Both the position numbers and the translations under genes were made by a program. The notes below the pieces were generated by a model that was given only the letters and a program-made list of their open reading frames with translations, did not search any database and was not told the origin of the DNA. Shown in pieces: positions 1 through 12,005 of a DNA stretch of 64,000 nucleotides. Source of the DNA: Artocarpus heterophyllus (taxonomy: Eukaryota; Streptophyta; Magnoliopsida; Rosales; Moraceae); assembly GCA_025403435.1 (NCBI GenBank), contig CM046347.1, positions 25,122,597-25,186,596 of the forward strand, given 5' to 3'. How positions within the stretch are numbered: the stretch's first letter is position 1; the number at the start of each line of letters is the position of its first letter.

Positions 1-1796
1 TCCACCGGTGACTCTCCTTCCAACCAATAGAGAGAACCCAAAGCTAGTGCTCGTGATTTGTGAACAAAAGCTCTCAAGGAGTTTTCAGATTCTCACTAGA
101 AGAGTATCACTCTTAATCTCTCAAATTGATCTCTATTGATCTGTATTGATCTAAGTAAATCATGAGACTCACTCCCTTTTTATACCTATTGGTCCTGGGG
201 TCAGTCCATAGCAGATTAGGTCTCAAAAACTCGAAACAGAATCAAGTTCGGATCAATATCTAATAAGATCCGTGTGAAAATGCATAATCTTATCTCCGCT
301 GATCGGCAGGCCGAACAGGCCAGTTCGGCAGGCCGAACATGTCATCTGGTAGGCCGAACTCCCGAGAAAAAATCTCCGCGAATCTTTTATTTTCCACCCA
401 AGATTCTGAAGGATAAAGTCTCAGTTTTGATTCAAATAACTCAATAGAGAAGATATCTGATCAAAACAAACTTTATCAAGATAATCTCTAAGAAAATAAA
501 TCAATTCACAATAATTCTACAAGTTTATCTTGTTCTAATTTGTCCAAAATTAAACCAACCAATAAACAGACAAGAATTATCTGATCGCAATAATTCAACA
601 AGTTTGTCTTGAACTAATTTCTTACAAAATTAATTCAACCGATAAACAGACATGAATTATTTGATTCTTACAAATTTTAAACCAATATGATAAATCTGAC
701 ATAAGTCACCAATTATTGGAAAAGCACGCCGTGTCGTTACAGGATTTTGTGAGCTAGCAAAGGAGACCAAAATGGACCTATAAAGTTCAAGCTCATGATA
801 ATTATGAAACCCAATATCCCAGATATACATTTCACAATTATCAACTCCAACGCTACTCCACTAAAAGCTTGGAGCTGCACTCTCGAACTTTATAGAATTA
901 TGAAGCTCGTGTAGCTAAGTCTCCATGACATATCATAGTGTATCGTATCCCCATATGATCATCCATAATCGGCTTAAGGACAAGTTCTGTCTTACCTTCC
1001 TGATTATTTTTATCTTACGTTCCATTGTCTCACCATTAGAAAACTTACCATCTAAAGATAGTATACCATTCGGTTACACCTATGTATCCAAATGGTTGAG
1101 CGCTCCAGATTTCCAATTACAGGACAACGCATATAAGAGGATATCATTACTCCTAAAGAGGAGCTATAGATTTCATATCTATGAATAATAAGTCTACGCT
1201 ATCAAGAGTCATGCCTCCAACGTACCGGCATGCATACCACTATAGAGATGTGGGAGTCATCCATTGGTACATCAAAAGACACAAGTCGAGACAACGGGCC
1301 CACTATTCATCTCAGGATTAAGATACAATACAAATGACTGTCTAAAGTGAATCGATTTGCCAAGACAGAATTATTAATCCAAATCAATTCACTTTATGTC
1401 TCGATCCAACACGTCGTCACCTATGACAACGCGCCAATGTTTCTATTCACGGAGTCCAACTCCGATGGCCAAGACAAACCATCTCCCAAAAGGGATATAG
1501 ACAACATAACAATCTTTACATGAATAAAGCACCCAACTTTATTCCCTCGATTGCGGATCATACGTTTTAGACCGTCACCTTAAGAATCGTGTCTACCGCA
1601 TAATCATCCCATCATATGCCCAATTCTTAAGGTTTAGATTGACAGTCTCAGACTACTGTTTGCTTATCATACATTCAACAAATATGAACGTAAAGAGGAG
1701 AAGATTTGGTAAATATAAATGAATAAATTCTTTATCGATAAAAATGTCTCCAAAAACGTATTAAATTTTTTCTCCTTAGGGCATACATGTCTAACA
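1..1796 (-). repeat. 3' LTR of copia B (partial)
   Basis: Reverse complement of the copia LTR seen at 9474-11498. Its outer part is cut off by the window start; by comparison with the 2010-bp partner LTR, a little over 200 bp are missing. The inner edge reads CTAACA (LTR start TGTTAG on the minus strand) and abuts a polypurine tract. It differs from the partner LTR by scattered, largely transition-type changes and carries one extra unit of the palindrome array. It retains an intact TATA box on the minus strand (177-184). Confidence 0.92.
303..357. repeat. Palindrome array in B 3' LTR (3 units)
   Basis: Three units of the TCGGCAGGCCGA type start at about 303, 325 and 346 (spacing 22 and 21 bp). 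The partner LTR of the same element has only two units (5400 and 5421). The array lies about 120-180 bp upstream of the TATA box on the minus strand. Confidence 0.85.
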
Positions 1797-1810
1797 ATCT
1801 CCCACTTGCA

Positions 1811-3232
1811 CTAAGTGAGTAAATACAGCAAATTTCGCATCCCCATAGCTTCCACATGCCTCTCGAAGACTCTCCTAGTAAGTGTCTTCGTTAATGGATC
1901 AGCTAAATTGTCCTTTGACGCGATCTTGCACACCGTGACATGCCCGCTCTCAACGAAGTCCTTTATCACATGATACTTCCGATCAATATGCTTACTCTTG
2001 TTGTGAAATCTTGGTTCCTTAGCATTAGCTACCGCCGCACTGTTATCACAGTACAGTGATACCGCTTATCCATACCAAGAACTACCTCAAGATCTGAAGT
2101 TCTCTACACGTAGGAGTCTTTAAATAAAGAAGATACAGAAATTAAATTCCTTTTAAATTTAGGAACATAAAAACAGTCTCGCAAAATTAAACTCCTATAA
2201 TTATCAAAATAAAGATGGACATCTCCCACTGCTTCCGTTGAGACCAAGGATCATCGCCCATCCGAAGTGTTAAGTCTTCACGAAGTAGACTTCTCGTTTC
2301 TTTGAATCCCTGTAGAGAAACACAAACATGATTAGTTGCACCGGAATCTATGACCCATAAGTCACTGGATTCCTCAACCAAACAAGTTTCTAAATATAGA
2401 AGATCACACCTACCTCCCTTGGAAAGGAAGACCTTGCAATGCTTCTTTATATGCCCGACTTTACCACAGAAGAAGCACTTAATCTTCTTTGGGTTCTTCT
2501 TCTTCTTCTTCTTGCTCTTGGTTGCAGGAGGGATAGAAGACTTCCCACTCTTGGCCCGTTGCTTCTTTCCATTCCTAGAGTTAGGATTGGAACCAAAAGC
2601 AGCTACCATATTGGCCTCACCACCAGCAGGAGACTCCCTGATTAGCAGTTCAATCTCCTGTAACTGTTTCATCAGTTCTGTCAAGGTCATATCTCGTCTA
2701 TTGCTTAAATTAAAAGTAGCTCTAAATGAAATAAATTCCTTAGACAGAGTCTCAAAGACAATAGTCATCTAAGTTTCAGCATCGATGTCGGCTCCATTGG
2801 TTTGAGCCTCAGCGAGGTAACCCATGACCAACATCATGTGCTCCTTTATAGATGTCCCCGGTCTCTGTCTACAGTTTAAGAGTTTCTGAAGCACCCCTTG
2901 CCGCTTCGTTATAGCCTGGCCTCCGAACATATCCTCAAGATTATCTAAGATCTGCTTTGCAGTCTATAATCCTAATGTTGAGCCTACAACATGTTGTTCA
3001 TGCTAGCCATAATATAGCAGCGGGCCTGATCATTAGCATCTTTCCAGCAGTCGTACGCTTGGAATTGCTCATTACTCGAGTCTCCCGTAGGCTCAAAAGG
3101 ACAAGGAGTTGTCAGTACATATTTTAGTTTCTCAAAGGAAAGGATGATGTCCAGGTTCCGTTTCCAATCGTTATAGTTCTCACCGGTTAATTGGTTTTTG
3201 TCAAGTATCGATGATAAAGCGTTTTTAGACAT
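1811..3232 (-). pseudogene. Decayed gag joined to RNase H tail of copia B
   Basis: Reading leftwards from the gag ATG at 3232, the protein matches the gag of element A: N-terminal gag-polypeptide domain, lysine-rich stretch, CCHC zinc knuckle and the start of the protease with a DSGA motif. Translation is broken by in-frame stops that correspond to CAG codons in A (for example near 2770 and 2987) and by a one-base deletion near 2973. Around 2095 the sequence jumps from the segment just after the protease to the RNase H C-terminus, removing integrase and reverse transcriptase, with about 12 bp of unmatched filler at the junction. It ends at the same terminal stop as A (1811-1813). It cannot encode a working polymerase and could only move with proteins supplied by another copy. 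Confidence 0.88.
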
Positions 3233-4157
3233 GTTCAATCTACAATAAAGAATCATATACCAAACATAAGCAAACATATATAATAATTTAGTAAGATAAC
3301 ACAATCATGTAAAATCATACAATCATGTAAATTCCCAACTTAGAATTTAACAAGCTCCTAGGGGAGTCATGCCGAATTCAATCAGGAACATGGATCCCCT
3401 CTTGATTAATATATGCCATCTAGGACCCGTACGATCCAGCATATACTAATAATCGTTTCTTTGGCCATTAATTTTATTAACAGAGCTCCTAGGCGAGGTT
3501 AATAATAAAATCAACGTGAGTGTATAACCACCGTTTCAATATTTTATCCATGATTTATAATCACCACCTAGGGGTGTGCAACCATAAATCATACTAAAAT
3601 ACCTTATCCTTTTAGAGATCCAATCTGGTACATGATAGAAATCCCTTTCTAGGGGTCGGACCACCATGTTCTTCCTATGGACCAACGATGGAGGCCTTAG
3701 GTCCTCTCTTCGAAAACCTTCTCCCACTCAATCTTTTGAAGTCAAGGTTTTATTTTAAAATTATGCATAAACAATTTTAATATGAGTGGCACTCCCTATC
3801 CTAAATTACATGTTATCAATATACATGGTAAACCATATTATAATGCAGACAAGCAAAGCAATCAAGCAAAGCTACAAGCAAAATAATAATAACCGTAATA
3901 TTATGGTTCCACCCGAGAGAATAGAAAACTAAGATTACAAGAGAATAATCGAGACATGTATCGATTCTTCATCCTTGAATCCTCAAGCTGTATCCTTCTT
4001 CATGTAATTTCCGTCTTCAAGTCTTCAATCCTGTATGAATCAAATACTTCATATTTCCGGTCATATCCAAATTTAATGTTTCTCAGAATCGTCCCAAAAA
4101 TAAAATTAAAACTGCATGGAAAAATTGCACTTTTTCTGGACACTTGGTAGCTCTCGG

Positions 4158-4360
4158 TCGGCAGGCCGATCTGGGTGATCGGCCTGCCGGTCTTGCTCCA
4201 TCGGCCTGCCAATCTATGCATGTTTGGCCTGCCGAACTGAAACTTCAGCCTGCCGGCAGAGCACCAAATTTTCTGCCCCACTGTCGGCCTGCCAGACCAC
4301 ACGTCTGGCCTGCCGATCTGTGACCTTCGGCCTGCCGAACTGTGAGGTCCGGCATGCCGA
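4158..4360. repeat. Palindrome array in B leader (9 units)
   Basis: Units of the TCGGCCTGCCGA type start at about 4158, 4179, 4201, 4224, 4245, 4284, 4305, 4327 and 4349. Spacing is 21-23 bp within the two groups, with a 39-bp step between them; the leader array of element A has the same 39-bp step. One group has five units where A has four. Confidence 0.85.
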
Positions 4361-4847
4361 TCGAGCAGAAAACCCTCAATCCAAAAAATACAATTTTAAT
4401 GCAATTCATCAATTTTATTTTCAACAATTCAAAAACATAAAATTAGAGACTCAGGAAATACCTGGAGGCGCCATCATCAATCTTCTAGATCCGTCTTCTC
4501 TGAATAATTATTTAATTACAAAATTCTTACAAATTAAAAATTAAATAACAATTCCTAGACAAAGATGATAGTCTGCCATCTAATTACATGAAAAACCTAG
4601 ATGCACATTCTAACCTCTAAGGAACCATAACCGGTATTAATTAATTAATAAATAATTAAACAACGATTCAGTCAACCATAATTAATTAATAAACATTCAC
4701 CACATAATTCATGACAACATATATATTATATAGAAACCTATAGTGCCATCTCTCTATAAAATTCAATTCAAGCATAGGAGAGATTAAGATCACAAAATTT
4801 ATGCATATAACATGATCACAAACTTGCAAATTTATGTAAAAACCTCA

Positions 4848-4859
4848 GCTCTGATACCA
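4848..4859 (-). other. Primer-binding site of copia B (tRNA-Met type)
   Basis: On the minus strand it reads TGGTATCAGAGC, complementary to the 3' end of plant initiator tRNA-Met. It lies two bases from the LTR edge, the same spacing as in element A. Confidence 0.9.
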
Positions 4860-5273
4860 ATTGCTGGAAACAAAGTGCGCAGCGGAATTTTAAAAATTTT
4901 TAATCAGAGTAATTTCCAAAACACAAGTTTGACATGTTATATGTATAAATTAAACAGATCCTACTAACCTCAATGTGCCGAAGAACCTCTGCAATCCGTG
5001 TAGAGAAGTAACGTTCCAGAAGAGCCTCAACCAACTGGTCTTCTTTGCTATTCTCTATCCACAACCGGAGTGAGTGTGGGCTCACACATACAGCTCTTCC
5101 ACTGGTGACTCTCCTTCCAACCAATAGAGAGAACCCAAAGCTAGTGCTTGTGATTTGTGAACAAAAGCTCTCAGGGAGTTTTCAGATTCTCACTAGAAGA
5201 GTATCACTCTTAATCTCTCAAATTGATCTCTATTGATCTGTATTGATCTGAGTAAATCATGAGACTCACTCCC

Positions 5274-5281
5274 TTTTTATG
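5274..5281 (-). promoter_or_regulatory. Mutated TATA box in B 5' LTR
   Basis: The position equivalent to the A promoter reads CATAAAAA instead of TATAAAAA on the minus strand. This would weaken transcription from the only LTR positioned to produce the full B transcript. Confidence 0.55.
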
Positions 5282-5399
5282 CCTATTGGTCCTGGGGTCA
5301 GTCCATATCAGATTAGGTCTCAAAAACTCGAAATAGAATCAAGTTCGGATCAATATCTAATAAGATCCACGTGAAAACGCGTAATCTTATCTCCGCTGA

Positions 5400-5432
5400 T
5401 CGGCAAGCCGAACACGTCATCCGGCAGGCTGA
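5400..5432. repeat. Palindrome array in B 5' LTR (2 units)
   Basis: Two units start at about 5400 and 5421. Compared with the 3' LTR (303-357), one unit of about 22 bp is missing, between repeated GGCCGAACA-like sequences. This fits slippage or unequal exchange between units. Confidence 0.85.
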
Positions 5433-6871
5433 ACTCCCGAGAAAAAATCTCCGTGAATCTTTTATTTTCCACCCAAGATTCTAAAGGATAAAGTCTCAGT
5501 TTTGATTTAAATAACTCAATAGAGAAGATATCTGATCAAAACAAACTTTATCAAGATAATCTCTAAGAAAATAAATCAATTCACAATAATTCTACAAGTT
5601 TATCTTGTTCTAATTTGTCCAAAATTAAAACAACCGATAAACAGACAAGAATTATCTGATCGCAATAATTCAACAAGTTTGTCTTGAACTAATTTCTTAC
5701 AAAATTAATTCAATCGATAAACAGACATGAATTATTTGATTCTTACAAATTTTAAACCAATATGATAAATCCGACATAAGTCACCAATTATTGGAAAAGG
5801 ACGCCGTGTCGTTACAGGATTTTGTGAGCTAGCAAAGGGGACCAAAATGGACCTATAAAGTTCAAGCTCATGATAATTATGAAACCCAATATCCCAGATA
5901 TACATTTCACAATTATCAACTCCAACGCTACTCCACTAAAAGCTTGGAGCTGCACTCTCGAACTTTATAGAATTATGAAGCTCGTGTAGCTAAGTCTCCA
6001 TGACATATCATAGTGTATCGCATCCCCATATGATCATCCATAATCGGCTTAAGGACAAGTTCTGTCTTACCTTCCCGATTATTTTTATCTTACGTTCCAT
6101 TGTCTCACCATTAGAAAACTTACCATCTAAAGATAGTATACCATTCGGTTACACCTATGTATCCAAATGGTTGAGCGCTCCAGTTTTCCAATTACAGGAC
6201 AACGCATATAAGAGGATATCATTACTCCTAAAGAGGAGCTATGGATTCCATATTTATGAATAATAAGTCTACGCTATCAAGAGTCATGCCTCCAACGTAC
6301 CGGCATGCTTACCACTATAGAGATGTGGGAGTTATCCATTGGTACATCAAAAGACACAAGTCGAGACAACGGGCCCACTATTCATCTCAGGATTAAGATA
6401 CAATACAAATGACTGTCTAAAGTGAATCGATTTGCCAAGATAGAATTATTAATCCAAATCAATTCACTTTATGTCTCGATCCAACACGTCGTCACCTATG
6501 ACAATGCGCCAATGTTTCTTTTCACGGAGTCCAACTCCGATGGCCAAGACAAACCATCTCCCAAAAGGGATATAGACAACATAACAATCTTTACATGAAT
6601 AAAGTGCCCAACTTTATTCCCTCGATTGCGGATCATACGTTTTAGACCGTCACCTTAAGAATCGTGTCTACCGCATAATCATCCCATCATATGCCCAATT
6701 CTTAAGGTTTAGACTGACAGTCTCAGACTATTGTTTGCTTATCATACATTCAACAAATATGAACGTAAAGAGGACAAGATTTGGTAAATATAAATGAATA
6801 AATTCTTTATTGATAAAAATGTCTCCAAAAACGTATTACATTTTTACTCCTTAGGGCATACATGTCTAACA

Positions 6872-9468
6872 ACATCTGAGTCCGGCTTACTGAATTCTTA
6901 AATCCGGCCTATCAAAGCATAAGTTTGGCCTGCCAAATTGTCAAAATCTACAAAATTCTAGGTTTTGAGTCTAGTCCAAATCAAGCCCAAAAGCTCAATT
7001 AAACCTGCTATATCAGTTCCCAAAGCATAAAAATCATATAGAAAACATAGAAACGTAGTTTAAAACAATTGGAAATCATTTTCCCTAAATTTTAACATCA
7101 AAATATCAAAATAAAAACACATTGAATCATCAAACTTGGATAAAAAGGAAAAAGTAAAATCTTCAAGTTTGGTTTAGATCACCAGCCTTAAAATCTCGTG
7201 AAAAACTATGATGGTTTTGTTTATGAAATCCTTGCACCTTGAATTGATGATGTGGAAGCAAGGGAAAAGAGAAAGAGAGCGAGTACATGGCATGGAAGAA
7301 TGAGAGAAAAAGAGAGTGATGGATGGACTTAGTTGGACGAAAAGAAAAGAATGGGGAAGTAGGGGACAAGCATGTTTGTCCTTGGGAGAATATTAAAATA
7401 TGTGAGCATGAGATTCTTTGTAGTGGGAATACTCGGGTAAATGGGAGAGAAAAGAATGGGAGTGGGGTCCAAGACATGTCTGATGCATTCTTTTTTTTTT
7501 TTTTGATAAATGAAAGCCCATTACACGTGGGAGAGAGAAAAAGTGGGTGAAAGTGGAATGCTTTGGTGGAATAAGACATATCTAATATGTCTACTTCTTA
7601 ATTTTTTTAAAAGGCTTACACGTGAAAAGCACCAAGAAAGGAAGGGGGGATCAAGGCACTTTTTTAATTCTAGGAAAGTAAGGACAAAAATGTCATTTAG
7701 TATTTAAAAACCAAAAATCAAAATTTCAAATATAACAAATATAACAACATTTAAATGACTGAAATTTATACCAAAATCACACTGGCACACTTAATAATTG
7801 AACTTAAATAATTAATTTTACTTAAAATTCATGAGCGTTAGATGTCTAAAAACTGTATATATAGGCTGTCATTGTTTTTCATGTTTTCAAGCCACTTCAA
7901 TGACGAATTATAATTTTTACAAAACACGAAAACTTTAGGTCTCGACAAAAATGAAGAAATTTTGGGAGGAAAAAAAATTAGATTCCACTTCTATGATATA
8001 GTTACGAGCAGTTAAATGTGGCTGTAGTTTTTAATCTCTAAAAAATAATTTTTGTTTTGATGAAAACAAGCTCTTAATAGTCCAAATTGTAATTTTCACA
8101 ACACACGAAAATTTTAGATTTCGATGAAACAAAGAACATTTGTAAAGAAAATTTTGTAAGAATCTATCTCTAAGCTAAACTTTAAATTGGATTAACAAAA
8201 ATAGTCAAAACTTTTTAGTCACTGAAGTTTGCGAAAATAACTAGAAAACGGATATACTAATGACAAAAAATGGGAATTTTATAAACATGAAAGTTTTTGG
8301 ACTTGTGTTTAAATCAAAAAACTTTCATGAAGAAAAACTTTAAAAGAAAAATTGTCTTTAACATATAGCTTTATGGTAGCTTTTACAATTAACTGAAAAG
8401 TACCTCTTGGTAAAAGTTTACAAATAAATGTCCATTTAGTGATGAATTCTAATTTATGACTAACAAAGAACTCGTAGCACTCGATAAACTATACGAGTCT
8501 ATAGTTTACTATTTTACGAAATTCATATGCTATTTTAAAATATGTTTTTTAGTACAAAACTAAATTGTATGCTTATAGTTTCCATAAGCTTTAATATATT
8601 TAAAAAAAAAAAAAAACAATAGAATAGGCATTATAAAAACTCAAATATGCTAGACCCTTAGTATTACGATGCTAGACACGGGCCCAACACCCATATTAGT
8701 CCAAAAGCCCACTGGGGTCAAAACTTTAACGATACGATATATGAAATGCCTTAGGAATGTTTTTAGGATTAATGGGCTTTGAATCAATTACGAGCCTAAT
8801 AATAAAATTAAGAAAATAGTTACATAGAATTTAGTCCACAAACCATAAAATTATGTAATTATTAAATTAATTATTGAAATTATACAGACTTAGTTAACAA
8901 TAAGATAATTAAATAAATAAATAATTAATTATTTAAACTAATTAATTGTTAATCTTAGTACAAATTATTAGAGACAATTAAGGAAAACTAAAATTATGAG
9001 GATTTAGTTCATTAATCCTTGTAATAGAAATAACATTTTTATGTTAGTTTGATAAAGGAAAACACGATCTAATGAGACTATCAAAATCCTTATGATCATG
9101 CTAATATTAAAATGGTATAAAATAAATTATTCTTACACTGTTATTGGGTTTTTTTTATATAGAAATTGTTCTGATAGAGGATAAGAAATTCTAGGTGAAT
9201 AGAGAAATCTACTGCAAGAAAACAAATAAGAATCTCGCCTACAATACAAATAGTTTAAAAATAAATATTTCTTGTATTTTACAAATAGTAAAGCATGCCT
9301 AATTTTTTTATATTATAGTATGTGATGACATGGCAAACTGCATACTCACTAAATAGTTTAGTTAAACCTTTAAGAACAAATTAAGTTTGAGTGTCATACC
9401 AATCTCTTTACCTACAGAGAACCTTAAGATTTAAAAATAAAAAAATAATAAATTAGATCATTGGCATT
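6872..9468. other. Non-coding region with gypsy LTR-like relic
   Basis: No gene is supported. The left part (about 6877-7600) resembles the interior of the gypsy C LTRs: a degraded palindrome array (unit starts about 6882, 6904, 6925), then AAATTCTAG-like sequence, then a purine-rich GAGA block. Open frames at 7163-7707 lie in this low-complexity sequence and have no protein-like character. The rest is AT-rich with A/T runs and no recognisable element until the GTTGG duplication at 9469-9473. Confidence 0.6.
6882..6936. repeat. Degraded palindrome array beside B insertion
   Basis: Three decayed NCGGCCTGCCGA-like units are spaced 22 and 21 bp, matching the last three units of the 22/22/21 tetrads in gypsy C. 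The expected position of the first unit is where element B begins, so B may have inserted into this array. Confidence 0.5.
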
Positions 9469-10903
9469 GTTGGTGTTAGACATGTATGCTCTAAGGAGTA
9501 AAAATGTAATACGTTTTTGGAGACATTTTTATCAATAAAGAATTTATTCATACCAAATATTGTCCTCTTTACGTTCATATTCGTTGAATGTATGATAAGC
9601 AAACAGTAGTCTGAGACTGTCAATCTAAACCTTAAGAGTTGGGCATATGATGGGATGATTATGCGGTAGACACGACTCTTAAGGTGATGGTCTAAAATAT
9701 ATGATCCGCAATCGAGGGAATAAAGTTGGGCGCTTTATTCATGTAAAGATTGTTATGTTGTCTATATCCCTTTTGGGAGATGGTTTGTCTTGGCCATCGG
9801 AGTTGGACTCCGTGAATAGAAACATTAGCGCATTGTCATAGGTGACGATGTGTTGGATCGGGACATAAAGTGAATTGATTTGGATTAATAATTCTGTCTT
9901 GTCAAATCGATTCACTTTAGACAATCATTTGTATTGTATCTTAATCCTGAGATGAATAATGGGCCCGTTGTCTCGACTTGTGTCTTTTGATGTACCAATG
10001 GGTGACTCCCACATCTCTATAGTGGCATGCATGCCGGTACGTTGGAGGCATGACTCTTGGTAGCGTAGACTTGTTATTCATAGATATGGAATCCATAGCT
10101 CCTCTTTAGGAGTAATGATATCCTCTTATATGCGTTGTCCTGTAATTGGAAAACTGGAGCGCTCAACCATTTGGATACATAGGTGTAACCGAATGGTATA
10201 CTATCTTTGGATGGTAAGTTTTCTAATGGTGAGACAATGGAACGTAAGATAAAAATAATCGGGAAGGTAAGACAGAACTTGTCCTTAAGCCGATTATGGA
10301 TGATCATATGGGGATGTGATACACTATGATATGTCATGGAGACTTAGCTACACGAGCTTCGTAATTCTATAAAGTTCGAGAGTGCAGCTCCAAGCTTTTA
10401 GTGGAGTAGCGTTGGAGTTGATAATTGTGAAATGTATATCTGGGATATTGGGTTTCATAGTTATCATGAGCTTGAACTTTATAGGTCCATTTTGGTCCCC
10501 TTTGCTAGCTCACAAAATCCTGTAACGACACGGCGTGCTTTTCCAATAATTGGTGACTTATGTCGGATTTATCAGATTGGTTTAAAATTTATAAGAATCA
10601 AATAATTCATGTCTGTTTATCGGTTGAATTAATTATGTAAGAAATTAGTTCAAGATGAACTTGTTGAATTATGGCGTTCGGATAATTCTTGTCTGTTTAT
10701 CGGTTGTTTTAATTTTGGACAATTAGAACAAGATAAACTTGTAGAATTATTGTGAATTGATTTATTTTCTTAGAGATTATCTTGATAAAGTTTGTTTTGA
10801 TCAGATATCTTTTTTATTGGGCTATTTGAATCAAAACTGAGACTTTATCCTTTAGAATCTCGGGTGGAAAATAAAAGATTCGCGGAGATTTTTTCTCGGC
10901 AGT

Positions 10904-10979
10904 TCGGCATGCCGGATGACGTGTTCGGCCTGCCGAACTGGCCAGTTCGGCCTGCCTATCTCACAGTTCGGCATGCCGA
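10904..10979. repeat. Palindrome tetrad in A 5' LTR
   Basis: Four units (TCGGCATGCCGG, TCGGCCTGCCGA, TCGGCCTGCCTA, TCGGCATGCCGA) start at 10904, 10925, 10947 and 10968, spacing 21/22/21. A TGACGTG motif (bZIP-type ACGT core) lies between units 1 and 2. The array ends 120 bp before the TATA box, an enhancer-like position. Confidence 0.9.
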
Positions 10980-11090
10980 CCGCGACAGCTAAGATTACGC
11001 GTTTTTCACGCGTATCTTATCAGATATTGATCCGAACTTGATTCTATTTCGATTTTTGAGACCTAATCTGATATGGACTGACCCCAAGGA

Positions 11091-11107
11091 CCAATAGGTA
11101 TAAAAAG
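11091..11107 (+). promoter_or_regulatory. TATA box of copia A 5' LTR
   Basis: TATAAAAA at 11099-11106 in the motif GGTATAAAAAGGG, with a CCAAT at 11091-11095. It is conserved in position in E and F. Transcription would be expected to start about 30 bp downstream. Confidence 0.7.
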
Positions 11108-11500
11108 GGAGTGAGTCTAATGATTTACTCAGATCAATTTGAGAGATTAAGAGTGATACTCTTCTAGTGAGCATCTAAAAACTCCCTGAGAGCTTTTGTT
11201 CACAAATCACGAACACTAGCTTTGGGTTCTCTCTATTGGTTGGAAGGAGAGTCACCGGTGGAAGAGCTGTACGTGTGAGCCCACACTCACTCCGGTTGTG
11301 GATAGAGAATAGCAAAGAAGACCAGTTGGTTGAGGCTCTTCTGGAACGTTACTTCTCTACACAGGTCGCGGAGGTTCTTCGGCATACTGAGGTTAGTAAG
11401 ATCTGTTTAATTTATACATATAACATGTCAAACTTGTGTTTTGGAAAATACTCTGATGAAAAATTTTTAAAATTCCGCTGCGCACTTTGTTTCCAACAAT

Positions 11501-11512
11501 TGGTATCAGAGC
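11501..11512 (+). other. Primer-binding site of copia A (tRNA-Met)
   Basis: TGGTATCAGAGC, complementary to the 3' end of initiator tRNA-Met, two bases after the LTR end. It primes minus-strand cDNA synthesis. Confidence 0.95.
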
Positions 11513-12005
11513 GGAGGTTTTTACATAAATTTGCAAGTTTGTGATCATGATATATGCATAAATTTTGTGATCTTAATCTCTCCAATGCTTGAATTAAATT
11601 TTATAGAGAGATGGCACTCTAGGTTTCTATATAATATATATGTTGTCATGGATTATATGGTGAATGTTTATTAATTAATTATGGTTGATTAAATTGTTGT
11701 TTAATTATTTATTAATTAATTAACACCGGTTATGGTTCCTTAGAGGTTAGAATGTGTATCTAGGTTTTTCATGTAATTAGATGGCGGACTATCATCTCCG
11801 TCTAGGAATTATTATTTAATTTGTAAGAATTTTGTAATTAAATAATTATTCGGAGAAGACGGAACGAGAAGTCGGATCTTGAAGATAGATGATGGCGCCT
11901 CCAGGTATTTCCTGAGTCTCTAATTTTATGTTTTTGAATTGTTGAAAATAAAATTGATGAATTGCATTAAAATTGTATTTTCTGGATTGAGGGTTTTCTG
12001 CTCGG

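Larger units (their letters stand above)
1..6871 (-). mobile_element. Copia element B, internally deleted, left end outside window
   Basis: A Ty1-copia LTR retrotransposon on the minus strand. From right to left it has a complete 5' LTR (4862-6871), a tRNA-Met primer-binding site (4848-4859), a leader with a palindrome array, a decayed gag, a short RNase H tail, a polypurine tract (about 1797-1807) and a partial 3' LTR (1-1796). The internal region is about 3.07 kb against 5.62 kb in the intact relative A. The missing part corresponds to A positions about 14282-16822, i.e. most of integrase and reverse transcriptase. It is a non-autonomous derivative that keeps the cis signals. It lies in what looks like an older gypsy LTR. 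Confidence 0.9.
4862..6871 (-). repeat. 5' LTR of copia B
   Basis: A complete LTR of 2010 bp in reverse orientation, about 90% or more similar by eye to the LTRs of A. Its inner terminus is altered (TGCTGG on the plus strand, where A reads TGTTGG when reverse-complemented). Its TATA box is changed to CATAAAAA (plus strand 5274-5281), while the 3' LTR keeps TATA. It is followed by the candidate target-site duplication ACATC at 6872-6876; the other copy would lie left of the window. Confidence 0.92.
9474..11498 (+). repeat. 5' LTR of copia A
   Basis: 2025 bp, TG...CA termini (TGTTAGACAT at the start, TTTCCAACA at the end). It contains a palindrome tetrad at 10904-10979 and a TATA box at 11099, giving a long U3 of about 1.6 kb and a short R-U5. 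An 87-codon antisense frame (10074-10337) is present but is not considered a gene. Confidence 0.96.

Noticed and set aside
7163..7707. Open frames on both strands in the purine-rich region right of B
   Set aside because: Low-complexity purine/pyrimidine sequence resembling the GAGA block of gypsy LTRs; no protein-like features.
10074..10337. 87-codon antisense ORF in the copia LTR, also at 925-1188, 6000-6263 and 17722-17985
   Set aside because: Its presence follows from LTR sequence identity. In F (56840-57061) it is shortened and altered, and no domain is visible; conservation as a protein is not supported.
11236..11544. Open frame across R-U5 and the primer site (also 18883-19167 and minus 4900-5124)
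   Set aside because: It begins with TTG, not ATG, and overlaps the LTR end and primer site; most likely chance.
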